Shown: positions 30,634 through 39,527 of the stretch, one piece after another
Layout: each line of letters begins with the position of its first letter
Numbering within the stretch: position 1 is the stretch's first letter
From: Acidobacteriota bacterium
GTDB taxonomy: Bacteria; Acidobacteriota; Blastocatellia; Pyrinomonadales; Pyrinomonadaceae
Assembly (NCBI GenBank): GCA_016718135.1
Contig: JADKEF010000006.1
Span: 248,001-312,000 of the forward strand
Length of the DNA stretch: 64,000 bases
Direction of reading: 5' to 3'
Made by a program: the position numbers and the translations under genes
The notes under the pieces: generated by a model
Database searches by the model: none
Told to the model about the DNA's origin: nothing
Seen by the model: the letters and a program-made list of their open reading frames with translations, nothing else

Positions 30634-31464
30634 TTAACCATTCGGGTCAGGTATTTCGGTGATCGCCTGCGGACTCAGATTCATCACGTTATCGCCCGGA
30701 ATGACCGATACCGGTGAATTCCACAGAGCGAAACCGCGACCCACTCTCGAGATCGCGAACAGATAGTAGCTATTCGGCTCGACGCCCTTGAGGCCCGTGT
30801 TGCCGGCTGCGCTTGTCGTTCCTGAGTACTTAACGTGATTGCCGATCGCCCGCATTGCGGCTCGTTGGAAATCGCCATATCGATCTGGAAATACTGCGGC
30901 AAGGCCGAGGCTTGCTGTCAGAGAGTTTCCTTCGATCGGCTCAACCCGAGCCTCGCTTAGGATCGACTCGACATCCTTATCCAATAGATAGAATTTTGTA
31001 CCGCTCGCGGCCCTCGGACTGCCGTTGGCAGTCGTAACCTTTGCATTGATCGTCACCGAACCTTTGTCGGCAGGCGGTGGATTTGGCACGGAGGTCGTCG
31101 TCCCTGGAACAGTCGTCGTCTGGGCCGGTGCACTCGGCGGAGGAACGCTCACGCCCTGTGGTGCGGTGGACGGAACTGTTGTAGTCGCTCGCTCATTTGC
31201 TGGACGGCGAGTGTTTACGTTGACGCTCAAATTGCTGTTTGCATCATCGTTCGACTGTCGAAAGATCAGAAATGCGACGAGTAAAACGAGTATGCCGCCG
31301 AGTGCTATCAACGCTATTCCCCACGGCGGGAATGAATCTTCGCGAGGCGCGACGACTACGTTACGAGCAACGACCGGGGCGTTGACAGGAAGCCCGCAAT
31401 TCGGGCAAGCAATAGCGGCCGTCGATAACTCGTGGCTGCAATCGGGACATAAAACTAGTGGCAT
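30634..31464 (-). CDS. Zinc-ribbon membrane protein with Thr/Pro-rich linker
   Basis: 276 residues. An N-terminal zinc ribbon (LCPDCSHELSTAAIACPNCG, two CxxC pairs at about 6-23), a single membrane helix (about 48-68), a low-complexity Asn/Thr/Pro linker (about 70-130), and a C-terminal ~130-residue domain with KFYLLDKDVESILSEARVEP and a beta-rich end. The architecture suggests a zinc ribbon on the cytoplasmic side with an exported sensor or structural domain. Function unknown. Confidence 0.75.
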   Translation of the reverse strand: MPLVLCPDCSHELSTAAIACPNCGLPVNAPVVARNVVVAPREDSFPPWGIALIALGGILVLLVAFLIFRQSNDDANSNLSVNVNTRRPANERATTTVPSTAPQGVSVPPPSAPAQTTTVPGTTTSVPNPPPADKGSVTINAKVTTANGSPRAASGTKFYLLDKDVESILSEARVEPIEGNSLTASLGLAAVFPDRYGDFQRAAMRAIGNHVKYSGTTSAAGNTGLKGVEPNSYYLFAISRVGRGFALWNSPVSVIPGDNVMNLSPQAITEIPDPNG

Positions 31465-31640
31465 GGTAATTGGTCTCCTGTTCTGACCTTACTATCCCCA
31501 CTTCAAGATGAGTGTCCGATGTCGTACATAAGGCCGGATGCTATCCGACCCGCAACACATTACATTCCGATCGCTGATCCAGGGTTTATTTTGATTTCGT
31601 TGCCGTTCCTCAGGAGTATCGATCTTGATCTCACATCACT

Positions 31641-31676
31641 AAAGTAAAAGGCGGCCTCTTGGCCGCCTTTTACTTA
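31641..31676. terminator. Bidirectional rho-independent terminator
   Basis: Perfect 15-bp arms AAGTAAAAGGCGGCC (31642-31656) and GGCCGCCTTTTACTT (31661-31675) with a TCTT loop, U-rich in both directions. It ends the minus-strand surface-protein gene at 31692. Confidence 0.88.
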
Positions 31677-31691
31677 CGTTGAATTCGTCTG

Positions 31692-33779
31692 TCATTCGAG
31701 AGCAACTAAATTAAGGTTGTTTGATCCCTCCATCACTTGCACCGTTCGCGAGTTGAATCGGTAACGTTTGGAAGAAACGGACAGCAAACCGATCGTTCCG
31801 ATCTCGACATCAGAGAATCGAAAGTAGCCGAATGATCCCGTCACCACGTCTCGAACCAAACCCTTGCTGTCGATGAGTGTGACCACCGCATTCACCAGGC
31901 CTCGGCCGTCAGGGGTTGTAACCCTACCCGACAGTTCAGCACTTTGCGGGTCCGCGTCGGAGATGTTTACCGCCCCATCTGAGAATTGCGATCTAACAGT
32001 TCGGCCAGAGCTATCCGATACACTTCGATTAGCCACACGATCAGTGAATCGGATACTCGATTTGCAAACTTTCGCATCCGGAGCGACGTCGAACGTAATC
32101 ACAACAAGGCGGTTAACAAGTCGACTGCCTGAATCGACGACTACGCCGATCCGCCCGCTGCCTGCTTCGCCGTAATTGACTGTCAATACCGAATCGTCAG
32201 ACTCACCATCGGCAAGCACGACCGAGGGGTTACTGAGTATCGAGCTATCAAATTCGATCGTAAAACTGATCGCTGCTTCGTCGCCGCGAGGATCAAACTC
32301 GGCCGAGACGGATGTTCGTCCACCACGGATCGCGTTCGCCGACGTTAGGCGGACAGTACGAACATCAGAAATATCAAGATCACCGGCAACATACCTCGTC
32401 AACGATGATAGGAGTTCGGATGAGAAAGTCGAGTCGATCGGCCCGGCGGCACCTACCGCCACATCGAGGTTGGTTGCATACCTTCTCACCTGAACGAGGT
32501 CACCTGCGTCAATAGCACCGTCTCCGTTGGTTAGGCGAGGGGCACAATCCGCTCGCTGAAATTCGCTACCATTCGGAGTATCAATACCTGCTACGAATCG
32601 ACGCATCTGAATTACGTCATTACTAACAATCATGTTATCGCCATTTGGCCGCGGTGAGATATCGCCTTCATACCCAGTGGCGGGAGTAGGTGTGACCGTT
32701 GGCGTTGCTGTAGGAGTAGCCGTCGGTGTTCCGGTCGGAGTGCCCGTAGGTGTTGCTGTAGGACTGGCTGTCGGTGTCGCCGTTGGAGTGGCCGTTGGCG
32801 TATTCGTCGGAGTCGCTGTTGGCATGGCTGTTGGCGTACTCGTCGGCGTCGCTGTTGGGGTTGCCGTTGGCGTATTCGTCGGTGTTGCCGTTGGCATGGC
32901 AGTTGGCGTACTCGTCGGCGTCGCTGTTGGTGTCGCCGTTGGCGTATTCGTCGGTGTCGCCGTTGGTGTGGCCGTTGGCGTATTCGTCGGAGTCGCCGTT
33001 GGTGTGGCCGTTGGCGTATTCGTCGGAGTCGCCGTTGGTGTGGCTGTTGGCGTATTCGTCGGAGTCGCCGTTGGTGTTGCCGTTGGCGTATTCGTCGGTG
33101 TGGCCGTTGGTGTCGCTGTTGGCGTATTCGTCGGAGTCGCCGTTGGTGTGGCCGTTGGCGTACTCGTCGGGGTCGCGGTCGGCGTCGGCGTAGCGGATGC
33201 CGGTTGGAGCGTCACATTAGTTACATACGTCTCGTCGCCGGATTCGTCACCGGTGTCGTCTGCCTGAAGGCCAGCCACGTAAAATCTAACGGGCCCGACG
33301 TTTGTCGCCGGGGCCGTCCAGTTAAATGTCCAGCTGACAGAATTCGTCTGACCGTTGTAGTTGCCCAAGCCGGACTGATTCATGTACTGGCGGGTAGCGT
33401 TAGCAGCGACCGATGTAAATGCGGTCGTTGAGGCCATGGTCCCGGCCCGCGAGTTTGTAGCAGTGTCGAGCGCGGTAAGTTGGAATCCCCACGCTCGCCG
33501 TGAGCTACTCGAAGTGGTTTGACTGACTGAGATCTGAATCGTTTCGCCTGGAACATAGGTCGCAGGTGCATTGATCAGTACCACCCCGGGCCCGCTGTTC
33601 GCGTCATGGCAAGAGGTGCAGGTTTGTTCTCCCGGGGCCCCAGTACGACCGTTTGGAGAACCATTTGACCGAGCCTCAACTGAGATCGTCGATCTACCAC
33701 TCGAGATCATTACGACTGCAAATCCAATTGAAAACAAAATAAGTATCGATATCTTTATATAGTGAATCCTTGAAACCAT
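31692..33779 (-). CDS. Secreted surface protein: cytochrome-like CxxCH N-terminal domain, long PT repeat, dockerin-like and cohesin-like modules
   Basis: 695 residues, signal/anchor helix near the N-terminus (about 8-30). Residues ~38-195 resemble the 'choice-of-anchor'/Reelin-like domain and include TCTSCHDAN, a CxxCH that could bind haem. A TP-rich repeat region (about 197-365) has units [12 protein letters not shown]. Then a dockerin-like pair ([35 protein letters not shown]), a cohesin-like beta-sandwich (about 490-610) and a carboxypeptidase-regulatory-like domain ([20 protein letters not shown]). AGGAGG lies six bases before the ATG, a very strong ribosome site. It shares its C-terminal module pair with the giant protein at 10338. 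Confidence 0.82.
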   Translation of the reverse strand: MVSRIHYIKISILILFSIGFAVVMISSGRSTISVEARSNGSPNGRTGAPGEQTCTSCHDANSGPGVVLINAPATYVPGETIQISVSQTTSSSSRRAWGFQLTALDTATNSRAGTMASTTAFTSVAANATRQYMNQSGLGNYNGQTNSVSWTFNWTAPATNVGPVRFYVAGLQADDTGDESGDETYVTNVTLQPASATPTPTATPTSTPTATPTATPTNTPTATPTATPTNTPTATPTATPTNTPTATPTATPTNTPTATPTATPTNTPTATPTATPTNTPTATPTATPTSTPTAMPTATPTNTPTATPTATPTSTPTAMPTATPTNTPTATPTATPTASPTATPTGTPTGTPTATPTATPTVTPTPATGYEGDISPRPNGDNMIVSNDVIQMRRFVAGIDTPNGSEFQRADCAPRLTNGDGAIDAGDLVQVRRYATNLDVAVGAAGPIDSTFSSELLSSLTRYVAGDLDISDVRTVRLTSANAIRGGRTSVSAEFDPRGDEAAISFTIEFDSSILSNPSVVLADGESDDSVLTVNYGEAGSGRIGVVVDSGSRLVNRLVVITFDVAPDAKVCKSSIRFTDRVANRSVSDSSGRTVRSQFSDGAVNISDADPQSAELSGRVTTPDGRGLVNAVVTLIDSKGLVRDVVTGSFGYFRFSDVEIGTIGLLSVSSKRYRFNSRTVQVMEGSNNLNLVALE
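32686..33190. repeat. Coding minisatellite (36-base and 12-base units)
   Basis: Tandem units encoding [12 protein letters not shown] (or STPTAM variants) are repeated about a dozen times within the surface-protein gene. Units are near-identical at the DNA level (GTTGGCGTATTCGTCGG recurring), so copy number could change by slippage or recombination without breaking the frame. Confidence 0.9.
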
Positions 33780-34071
33780 TTGCGACCTCCTTGAATATGA
33801 TGGGCACCATTGCGGAAAACGTCTGTACTACGGGGCTATTTGGGGATGTCGAATGCGGAAAAAAGTACCGCGTCCTATAGTTCAGTTAACTGCTCACACG
33901 CAATCCCTGTGCCGAGTAAAAGAACGTAGTACATTGTTGTAACTTATTGTGCAATGAGCATGCGGGCCGGTTTTCGGCCGCTCAAATATTCGCGCGACTG
34001 TGGAATTTTCCATAGGCACGTCACATTTATCGCCTAAGCAGAAAATTATTTGAGGACTGCTAGTGAGAGTT
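33780..34071. other. Intergenic region upstream of the PT-repeat surface protein
   Basis: About 290 bases with no gene. Apart from the strong ribosome site CCTCCT (33786-33791, AGGAGG on the minus strand) I see no convincing promoter, tRNA or terminator. Confidence 0.5.
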
Positions 34072-34686
34072 TTACGAGCCCGAAAGACTATCTGAATCGG
34101 CGGCTTCGCGCATCAGCTTTGCGACGAAATAGATGTAGTGAATTCCTGAGAAGACCGCAAAGGCCGCCGTTGTGGTGTAAACGGTAGGTAGGTAAAAGCC
34201 GCGCAGCTCCGGATAAGCTGCGGCGACGAGGATCATAATAACGGCGACAACCTGGACAAAGGTGCTCGCCTTACCAAGCCACGACGGTTTGAATCCGCGA
34301 AAGCCGGTCAGCAATGTGATCGAACCTGCGACAACTAATATCATCACATCACGTCCGATGACCGTTGCCGTGACCCAGAACGGAACCGGCAGAAACCGTG
34401 CAGTTCCCATAACACTCGGGATGGTGAGCATCACAAATGCGGTGGTCATGAGCAGCTTGTCGGCAATTGGATCGAGAAAAGTGCCAAGCTCGCTCTCCTG
34501 CTTGAAACGGCGGGCAATAAATCCGTCGACACCGTCCGATACACCAGCTATCGTAAACACAAGCAAAGCCCAACCCGATTGATGATAGGCGAGCAGTATT
34601 GCGAACAGCGGTATCAACCCCATTCGCATAAAGGTCAGCAAATTTGGGATGGTGATTATCTTGGTTGAGAGATTTGCTTCGCTCAT
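34072..34686 (-). CDS. pgsA: CDP-alcohol phosphatidyltransferase (phosphatidylglycerophosphate synthase-like)
   Basis: 204 residues with several membrane helices. It has the family signature DG-x2-AR-x8-G-x3-D-x3-D: DGVDGFIARRF followed by GTFLDPIADKLL. Family members transfer a phosphatidyl group from CDP-diacylglycerol to an alcohol; PgsA (glycerol-3-phosphate acceptor) is the likely identity, from N-terminal TIPNLLTFMRMGLIPLFA, but the acceptor is inferred. Its ATG overlaps the stop of the upstream phosphoesterase by four bases. Confidence 0.88.
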   Translation of the reverse strand: MSEANLSTKIITIPNLLTFMRMGLIPLFAILLAYHQSGWALLVFTIAGVSDGVDGFIARRFKQESELGTFLDPIADKLLMTTAFVMLTIPSVMGTARFLPVPFWVTATVIGRDVMILVVAGSITLLTGFRGFKPSWLGKASTFVQVVAVIMILVAAAYPELRGFYLPTVYTTTAAFAVFSGIHYIYFVAKLMREAADSDSLSGS

Positions 34687-35546
34687 TCTACGGACCGCAG
34701 CTCCAGCAATGAGATTTCAGGCGGGCAATGGTAGCGCATCGGAACAACGACTGTGCCGATGGCGCGAGTGATGTAGATCTGAGCCTTGCGGCGAGTGTGC
34801 AGGCCGGCCTTGAGTTTGCGTTGCGGCAGGATGCGATTCTCGTCCTTTCGCATCTTGATCTGTCCGCCATGCGTGTGGCCGCTCAATGTAAGATCGACGC
34901 CGATACGTGCCGCCTCGCGAAAGATGATGGGATTGTGAGCGAGTAATATTTTTAGTTCATCAGGAAACGAACCTTTCAAAGATGCCGTAACGTCCGTCTT
35001 GCCAACCATGTAATCATCGACACCGGCGAGCCAGAATGAACCGCGTTTCGTCTCCAGACGAAAGCCTTCGTTGACCAGCATATTAATGCCTTCGCCGCGA
35101 AACAGGTGCGTAACCAGATCGGCATCGGTCCAATGGTCGTGATTGCCCAGACACGCATGAACGCCGTATTTCGCTTTTAATTTCGCAAGAGTCGCAGCAA
35201 CCGGAGCGATATATTCGCGTTCGTGCGATACGTAATCGCCCGTCAGAACAAACATATCGGGCTTCAGCCGATTGGCAACCTTGACCACACGCTCAATGTA
35301 TTCGAGACCCGTAAAGGGGCTGTGGTGAATGTCGGAAAGCTGAATTATCTTAAATCCGTCAAGCTTCTTCGGCAGGCGTTTGAGATATATCTCAACGCGT
35401 TCCAGCGACAAACTGCCAGCCTCATCGATAGCGAGCTTCGCCTTCTTGGACCAGTTCACAGCCATCGAACGCAACGGCTTGTCCGACGCAACAAAGGCGT
35501 TTATGCGTTCAGACAGTTTTACGCGTCGCGTGACTGTTTCGTCCAT
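34683..35546 (-). CDS. Calcineurin-like metallophosphoesterase (YkuE/YaeI-like)
   Basis: About 287 residues. Metal-binding motifs in order: QLSDIHHSPFTG (D-x-H), LTGDYVS (GD), CLGNHDHW (GNHD), LLAHNP and SGHTHGGQI. Homologues such as B. subtilis YkuE are linked to the cell envelope or lipid headgroup hydrolysis. ATG 35546 preferred; the frame extends 42 bases upstream to a TTG. It overlaps the pgsA-like gene, so the pair may act in phospholipid metabolism (inference). Confidence 0.9.
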   Translation of the reverse strand: MDETVTRRVKLSERINAFVASDKPLRSMAVNWSKKAKLAIDEAGSLSLERVEIYLKRLPKKLDGFKIIQLSDIHHSPFTGLEYIERVVKVANRLKPDMFVLTGDYVSHEREYIAPVAATLAKLKAKYGVHACLGNHDHWTDADLVTHLFRGEGINMLVNEGFRLETKRGSFWLAGVDDYMVGKTDVTASLKGSFPDELKILLAHNPIIFREAARIGVDLTLSGHTHGGQIKMRKDENRILPQRKLKAGLHTRRKAQIYITRAIGTVVVPMRYHCPPEISLLELRSVE

Positions 35547-35588
35547 TAGGGTGAGATGAAGTATAGCGGTTAGGCGTTGGGAATACAA

Positions 35589-35865
35589 TGGATTTATCCC
35601 CTAGCCCATTCTGACAGGGCTCGGCTCATGCGGGCAACATAAGAAGGCCATGCGCTATTGTTCCGCAAACTTGAAAACCCGGCGTATTTGACTCCATTTC
35701 TCCTTTCTAGATTTACTCATGTAGTAGCCGTAACGACCTTCTGCTTACGTCCGGGGGGCACCACTCAGGCTTTCTGAATTACGAGGTGCCCCCTTCGCCG
35801 AAACGGTCAGAGCAGTTAAACGCGGAAGAAGAACAAACATCTAATCTTGATCATTGAATCTCCAC
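35589..35865. other. Intergenic region with GGGGGCACC hairpin
   Basis: 277 bases without a gene. Inverted repeat GGGGGCACC (35754-35762) / GGTGCCCCC (35785-35793) with a 22-base loop could fold in RNA of either strand. There is no T run, so it is not a clear terminator. No tRNA cloverleaf was recognised. Confidence 0.5.
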
Positions 35866-37068
35866 CTAGCCTAACAGCTTAAGAAATTTCTGTTTCCCGA
35901 CCTGCAGCAAGACTCCGTCGCCGCGGACGGCAACTTCCGCATTCGTCGCGGTTGCTTTCTCGCCGTTTATCTTGACGCCGCCCTGTTCAATAAGACGACG
36001 AGCTTCGCCTTTTGAAGCCGCGAGCCCGGTGTCGGCGAGGAGTTGGGCTAAAGCGTACGAACCCGCAGCGACCACCTTTTCTTCGATCTCATCGGGCACT
36101 TCCTTTTGCACGAACCGCTTGACGAATTCTTCCTCAGCCTCATTCGCGGCTTCCAGCGAATGGAAATCGGCAATTATCGATTTAGCGAGATTTACCTTAG
36201 TGTCACGAGGATTCTTTCCATCTGAAATTTCAGATCTCAAATTTGAAATTTCAGATGGTGTAAGGTCCGTCAGCAGCTCATACCAACGCCACATCAGTTC
36301 GTCGGAGATCGACATCACTTTGCCAAACATCTCGTTCGGAGCCTCGTCGATGCCGATGTAGTTGCCGAGCGATTTCGACATCTTCTGCACGCCGTCGAGG
36401 CCTTCGAGCAGCGGCGTGGTGATGATGACCTGCGGTTCTTGTTCGTATTCACGCTGCAGATTGCGGCCCATCAGCAGGTTGAATTTTTGGTCGGTGCCAC
36501 CGAGTTCGACATCGGCGTTTAGGGCAACCGAGTCATATCCCTGAACCAACGGGTAGAGCAATTCGTGTAGCGAGATCGGCTTTTCTTCGTTTAGGCGTTT
36601 GGTAAAGTCGTCGCGTTCGAGGATCTGTTTGACCGTGGTTTTTGCACACAGCTTAATAAAATCAGCAGCGCCAAACTTGTCCATCCACTCGCCATTAAAT
36701 CGCAGCTCCGTCTTCTCAGGATCGAGCAGCTTGAACATCTGCCGCTTGTACGTCTCGGCGTTCACATTGATCTCTTCGCGCGAAAGCGGCGGCCGGGTCA
36801 CGTTCTTCCCCGACGGATCGCCGATCATCCCGGTAAAATCCCCGATCAAAAAGATCACTGTATGCCCGAGGTCCTGAAACGCTTTGAGCTTGCGAATAAC
36901 GACCGTATGCCCCACGTGAATATCCGGCGCCGTGGGGTCGAGTCCGAGCTTCACTCGCAAAGGCTTGCCCGTCTTCTCAGCCCGCTCAAGCTTCTTACGC
37001 AGATCTTCTTCACGGATCACATCGACCGTGCCTTTCTTGAGATGTTCTAGTTGTTCGTCAATGGTCAT
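35866..37068 (-). CDS. tyrS: Tyrosyl-tRNA synthetase
   Basis: Class I synthetase of about 400 residues. HIGH-type motif [24 protein letters not shown], tyrosine pocket [20 protein letters not shown] with [11 protein letters not shown], and KMSKS ([12 protein letters not shown]). A C-terminal S4-like domain ([20 protein letters not shown]) binds tRNA. ATG 37068 is used; a TTG two codons upstream is possible. A 41-base palindrome lies inside the gene (36218-36258) and encodes [12 protein letters not shown] without changing family length. Confidence 0.97.
   Translation of the reverse strand: MTIDEQLEHLKKGTVDVIREEDLRKKLERAEKTGKPLRVKLGLDPTAPDIHVGHTVVIRKLKAFQDLGHTVIFLIGDFTGMIGDPSGKNVTRPPLSREEINVNAETYKRQMFKLLDPEKTELRFNGEWMDKFGAADFIKLCAKTTVKQILERDDFTKRLNEEKPISLHELLYPLVQGYDSVALNADVELGGTDQKFNLLMGRNLQREYEQEPQVIITTPLLEGLDGVQKMSKSLGNYIGIDEAPNEMFGKVMSISDELMWRWYELLTDLTPSEISNLRSEISDGKNPRDTKVNLAKSIIADFHSLEAANEAEEEFVKRFVQKEVPDEIEEKVVAAGSYALAQLLADTGLAASKGEARRLIEQGGVKINGEKATATNAEVAVRGDGVLLQVGKQKFLKLLG
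36218..36258. repeat. Perfect palindrome inside tyrS
   Basis: 15-base arms CCATCTGAAATTTCA (36218-36232) and TGAAATTTCAGATGG (36244-36258) around an 11-base centre. Each arm contains the self-complementary core TGAAATTTCA. It lies in frame between the KMSKS domain and the C-terminal part. Confidence 0.9.
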
Positions 37069-37110
37069 TTGCAAAACTCTGATTATAACCTAAGCAGTCG
37101 CAGCAAGCAT

Positions 37111-38364
37111 TCAGCACGGGCCCGCTAGGTTGAAACAGCGTTCGCCGGAAAAGTTGAAGGGCAACGTCGTCCGGAATGTTAGCTTGGTGCTGGAAGTGAT
37201 GGAAACATCGACTACCTTAGTTCGGGCAAGGTAGCGCGGCACTGTGAGTATTGTGGTTTGTCCTGCGGCGACGTTTGCCGCTGATACCTTTTTAACGAGC
37301 TGCCCTTTTTCATAAATGAAATAGGCCAGATCGACTTTCGCCATCGCCTTGCCGGTATTCCGAAAAACGATCGAACGCGGCTTTTCGGGGAGCGGTGTCA
37401 GGCGGCATTCGTTAACGGCTCGGTCGGTGTCGCGATAGTCGGTTAGGTTGGTGGCGAAGCAGGCGATGGTTTTGGTGAAATTTGTTGTGCCTTTGCAGAG
37501 AGCCGTGAATCCATTCTCGGCTTCGGAGTTTTCCATTGCTCCCAGCTCAGCGATCTTTGCCGGTGTGTCCGCAATCGTTGCGAAACGCTGGCGTGCGATG
37601 TTCTCACACGCCGCCGGGTCGTTGGTCGGAGGGAATACAGCGGGTGGCTCTAGTTTGTCTGGACTCGCACGAAAAATACTTCCCTTTGTGTCGATCAAGA
37701 TAGGGTAGCCGCTGCTGTCGATGGTGATCTCGGCGAAGGTGCCTTTAATCTCTTCCTTCCAATAGGAGTCGTCCGTCCATTTTGAAACGGACAGTCCCGC
37801 ACCAATAGCCCAAAGGGAGCCATCCGCTCCCGCGGCGATTGCTTTCGCCGTTCCGGGATATCTGAAAGGCCCTCCCCATATAGACAACGCTCCTTTCGAA
37901 TTGATGACCTTGGGTTCTCCGTCCGTATCGACTGCTATCCTTTTCGCATCCGTGTCTCCCACTGGAGCCCATTCAGTCCCTCCCCAAACACTTATCCAAC
38001 CGTCACGACCAACCATCCAAATGTCGCCTCGGTCATTAATGTCGATATCGACCGCGGTGCCCGGAAGCTCGATCCATTTGCGTCCGTTGCGGCGGAGTAT
38101 CTCGCCTGTCGATTTGACCACCCAAGGAAAACCAAAATGATCGACCGCGACGCGGCTTGCAGTTCCGTCGATCTTTGTCCAACCGCCTTCCTCAAATCTA
38201 GCGATCGAGGAGTCAGTGCCAACACGCCAGATCGAGCCGTCGGCGCCGATATCAATATCTTTTGCCGTTCCCGGAAGTTGGGAAAGGCCCGCCGGGGCTA
38301 GCTGCGAGTGTACGGGGAATATGCCGAAAAAGATGATGAGAGAGATGAAAATATGGTGTTTCAT
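37111..38364 (-). CDS. Secreted tectonin-like beta-propeller protein
   Basis: About 417 residues with a signal peptide (ending FPVHSQ). Residues ~25-260 hold at least five ~35-40 residue units of the tectonin type, with the pattern 'LPGTAKDIDIGADGSIWRVG', 'GTAVDIDINDRGDIWMVG' and 'GTAKAIAAGADGSLWAIG'. Tectonin domains bind lipopolysaccharide or glycans in several proteins. The C-terminal ~150 residues contain four or more cysteines and a beta-rich region. ATG 38364 starts the signal; an ATG 21 bases upstream is also open. Confidence 0.8.
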   Translation of the reverse strand: MKHHIFISLIIFFGIFPVHSQLAPAGLSQLPGTAKDIDIGADGSIWRVGTDSSIARFEEGGWTKIDGTASRVAVDHFGFPWVVKSTGEILRRNGRKWIELPGTAVDIDINDRGDIWMVGRDGWISVWGGTEWAPVGDTDAKRIAVDTDGEPKVINSKGALSIWGGPFRYPGTAKAIAAGADGSLWAIGAGLSVSKWTDDSYWKEEIKGTFAEITIDSSGYPILIDTKGSIFRASPDKLEPPAVFPPTNDPAACENIARQRFATIADTPAKIAELGAMENSEAENGFTALCKGTTNFTKTIACFATNLTDYRDTDRAVNECRLTPLPEKPRSIVFRNTGKAMAKVDLAYFIYEKGQLVKKVSAANVAAGQTTILTVPRYLARTKVVDVSITSSTKLTFRTTLPFNFSGERCFNLAGPC

Positions 38365-38395
38365 TCGTGATCGACTTCCGAGCATTTCATGTTAC

Positions 38396-38650
38396 CTATG
38401 GCATTAGCTTGTCATAATCGGCGTGTGAACCGATCCAGAACCAAAGAACGGCTCCATCGTGATCAAAGCCTAGAGCTCGATAATGTGCTCCTACTCTTGC
38501 CGACCACATATTTCCGATCTTTTTGAAATGTAGAGATGAGTGCCGCGGATCTGCTTTCAACAAGGCAAAATTCTTGTCTGCGAGAGAGCGAACGTGGCGT
38601 GGCAGATTATCGTAGAGTTCCCAAAACTGTGGTGTCGTGCGATCCTTCAC
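38396..38650 (-). CDS. RelE/ParE-superfamily toxin
   Basis: 84 residues. The core FWELYDNLPRHVRSLADKNF, then DPRHSSLHFKKIGNMWSARV and GAHYRALGFDHDGAVLWFW, ending SHADYDKL, matches the compact RelE/ParE/HigB fold (mRNA interferase or gyrase poison). The upstream small gene overlaps it by four bases and is the likely antitoxin. The actual activity (RNA cleavage or gyrase inhibition) cannot be told. Confidence 0.8.
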   Translation of the reverse strand: MKDRTTPQFWELYDNLPRHVRSLADKNFALLKADPRHSSLHFKKIGNMWSARVGAHYRALGFDHDGAVLWFWIGSHADYDKLMP

Positions 38651-38853
38651 AACGGGCGCGACCTTCCGGCGTCGCTCTCAGCTTTCGCCTGACTGATCAG
38701 CGAATCAAACCTGCCAGCCTGCGAATCCTGTTCGATCTGATCGTCCCATATGCGGGACTGATGTTCCTCGAACCACACCCCAAATTCGACCAGTTCGCCA
38801 TGAGGCAGATTGGCTACAGCATTCTCGATCTCTTTTACCGTCATCGTGTCCAT
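38647..38853 (-). CDS. Antitoxin of the RelE/ParE-type module
   Basis: 68 residues, acidic. VKEIENAVANLPHGELVEFG then WFEEHQSRIWDDQIEQD and a disordered tail ending AGRSRPL match a common antitoxin type paired with RelE/ParE-like toxins. Antitoxin-first order and ATGA overlap with the toxin are typical. No operator palindrome was identified upstream. Confidence 0.78.
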   Translation of the reverse strand: MDTMTVKEIENAVANLPHGELVEFGVWFEEHQSRIWDDQIEQDSQAGRFDSLISQAKAESDAGRSRPL

Positions 38854-38926
38854 ACAACTTTCTCACCTAAAAATATCAGCTTTGATGTTAAAAATACAGA
38901 GTTTTAACGTGTCGATCGCCTCGCTA

Positions 38927-39412
38927 TCACAATTGTCGGTACATGATAAAGGCGTTCACAAATCCCTCGCGGCTGTGGTCGAAGGCATCAGGTATCACGC
39001 CGATCACCTCGAAACCTATGCTTTTCCAGAGGTTCACGGCGACGGTGTTGGTACTGACCACGAAATTGAACTGCATCGCTGTGAAACCCAAGCGTCGGGC
39101 CTCATCCAGCGACCAAAACGCCATTTTCTTGCCGATCCCCTGCCCTGCGGCCTTCGGCGATACCATATACGCGGCGTTCCCAACGTGTGATCCGAGGCCG
39201 GGCTGATTTGCCCGCAGCCAAAATGTTGCAACGACCTCGCCGTCCAAAACGGCCACATAATTATGCTTATCCGGCGTAAACCAGTACAACAACATCTCGT
39301 CCTCACTCGCGTCGGGCGAGAAAACATAGGTATCCCCACCGGCGATCACAGCTTTGATGATGCTCCAGATCGCGGGTTTGTCTTGAGTCTCTGCTTTGCG
39401 GATCTCGATCAC
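38927..39412 (-). CDS. GNAT family N-acetyltransferase
   Basis: 161 residues. Acetyl-CoA binding motif A is seen as AAGQGIGKKMAFWSLDEARR, followed by LGFTAMQFNFVVSTNTVAVN and LWKSIGFEVIGVIPDAF, a layout like PhnO/aminoglycoside- or amino-acid-type GNATs. The substrate is unknown. It diverges from proC across an intergenic hairpin repeat. Confidence 0.88.
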   Translation of the reverse strand: MIEIRKAETQDKPAIWSIIKAVIAGGDTYVFSPDASEDEMLLYWFTPDKHNYVAVLDGEVVATFWLRANQPGLGSHVGNAAYMVSPKAAGQGIGKKMAFWSLDEARRLGFTAMQFNFVVSTNTVAVNLWKSIGFEVIGVIPDAFDHSREGFVNAFIMYRQL

Positions 39413-39420
39413 TTTTTCTA

Positions 39421-39495
39421 CCTTTGCGTTCTTAGCGACTTTGCGTGAAACTCTTTATATTTTCACGCAAAGGTGCAAAGGACGCAAAGAACGCC
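39421..39495. repeat. Intergenic hairpin repeat of the 'ACGCAAAG' family
   Basis: Arms CCTTTGCGTTCTTAGCGACT... (39421-39450) and TTTCACGCAAAGGTGCAAAG... (39461-39495) are imperfect inverse complements around an AT-rich centre. Related hairpins lie at 6149-6237 and 45263-45345. Confidence 0.75.
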
Positions 39496-39527
39496 GCTAA
39501 ATCGAGGCAATTTGCGGTTCATATATT

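Noticed and set aside
32760..33190. CRISPR-like regular repeats
   Set aside because: The units are coding, nearly contiguous with no unique spacers, and lie inside an open reading frame.
32632..33267. Plus-strand open frame of Val-Gly-rich repeats
   Set aside because: It is the mirror of the TP repeat of the minus-strand surface protein; periodic codons keep it open. No signal, ribosome site or domain.
35589..35865. Possible tRNA
   Set aside because: No acceptor stem, anticodon loop or T-loop pattern could be fitted.
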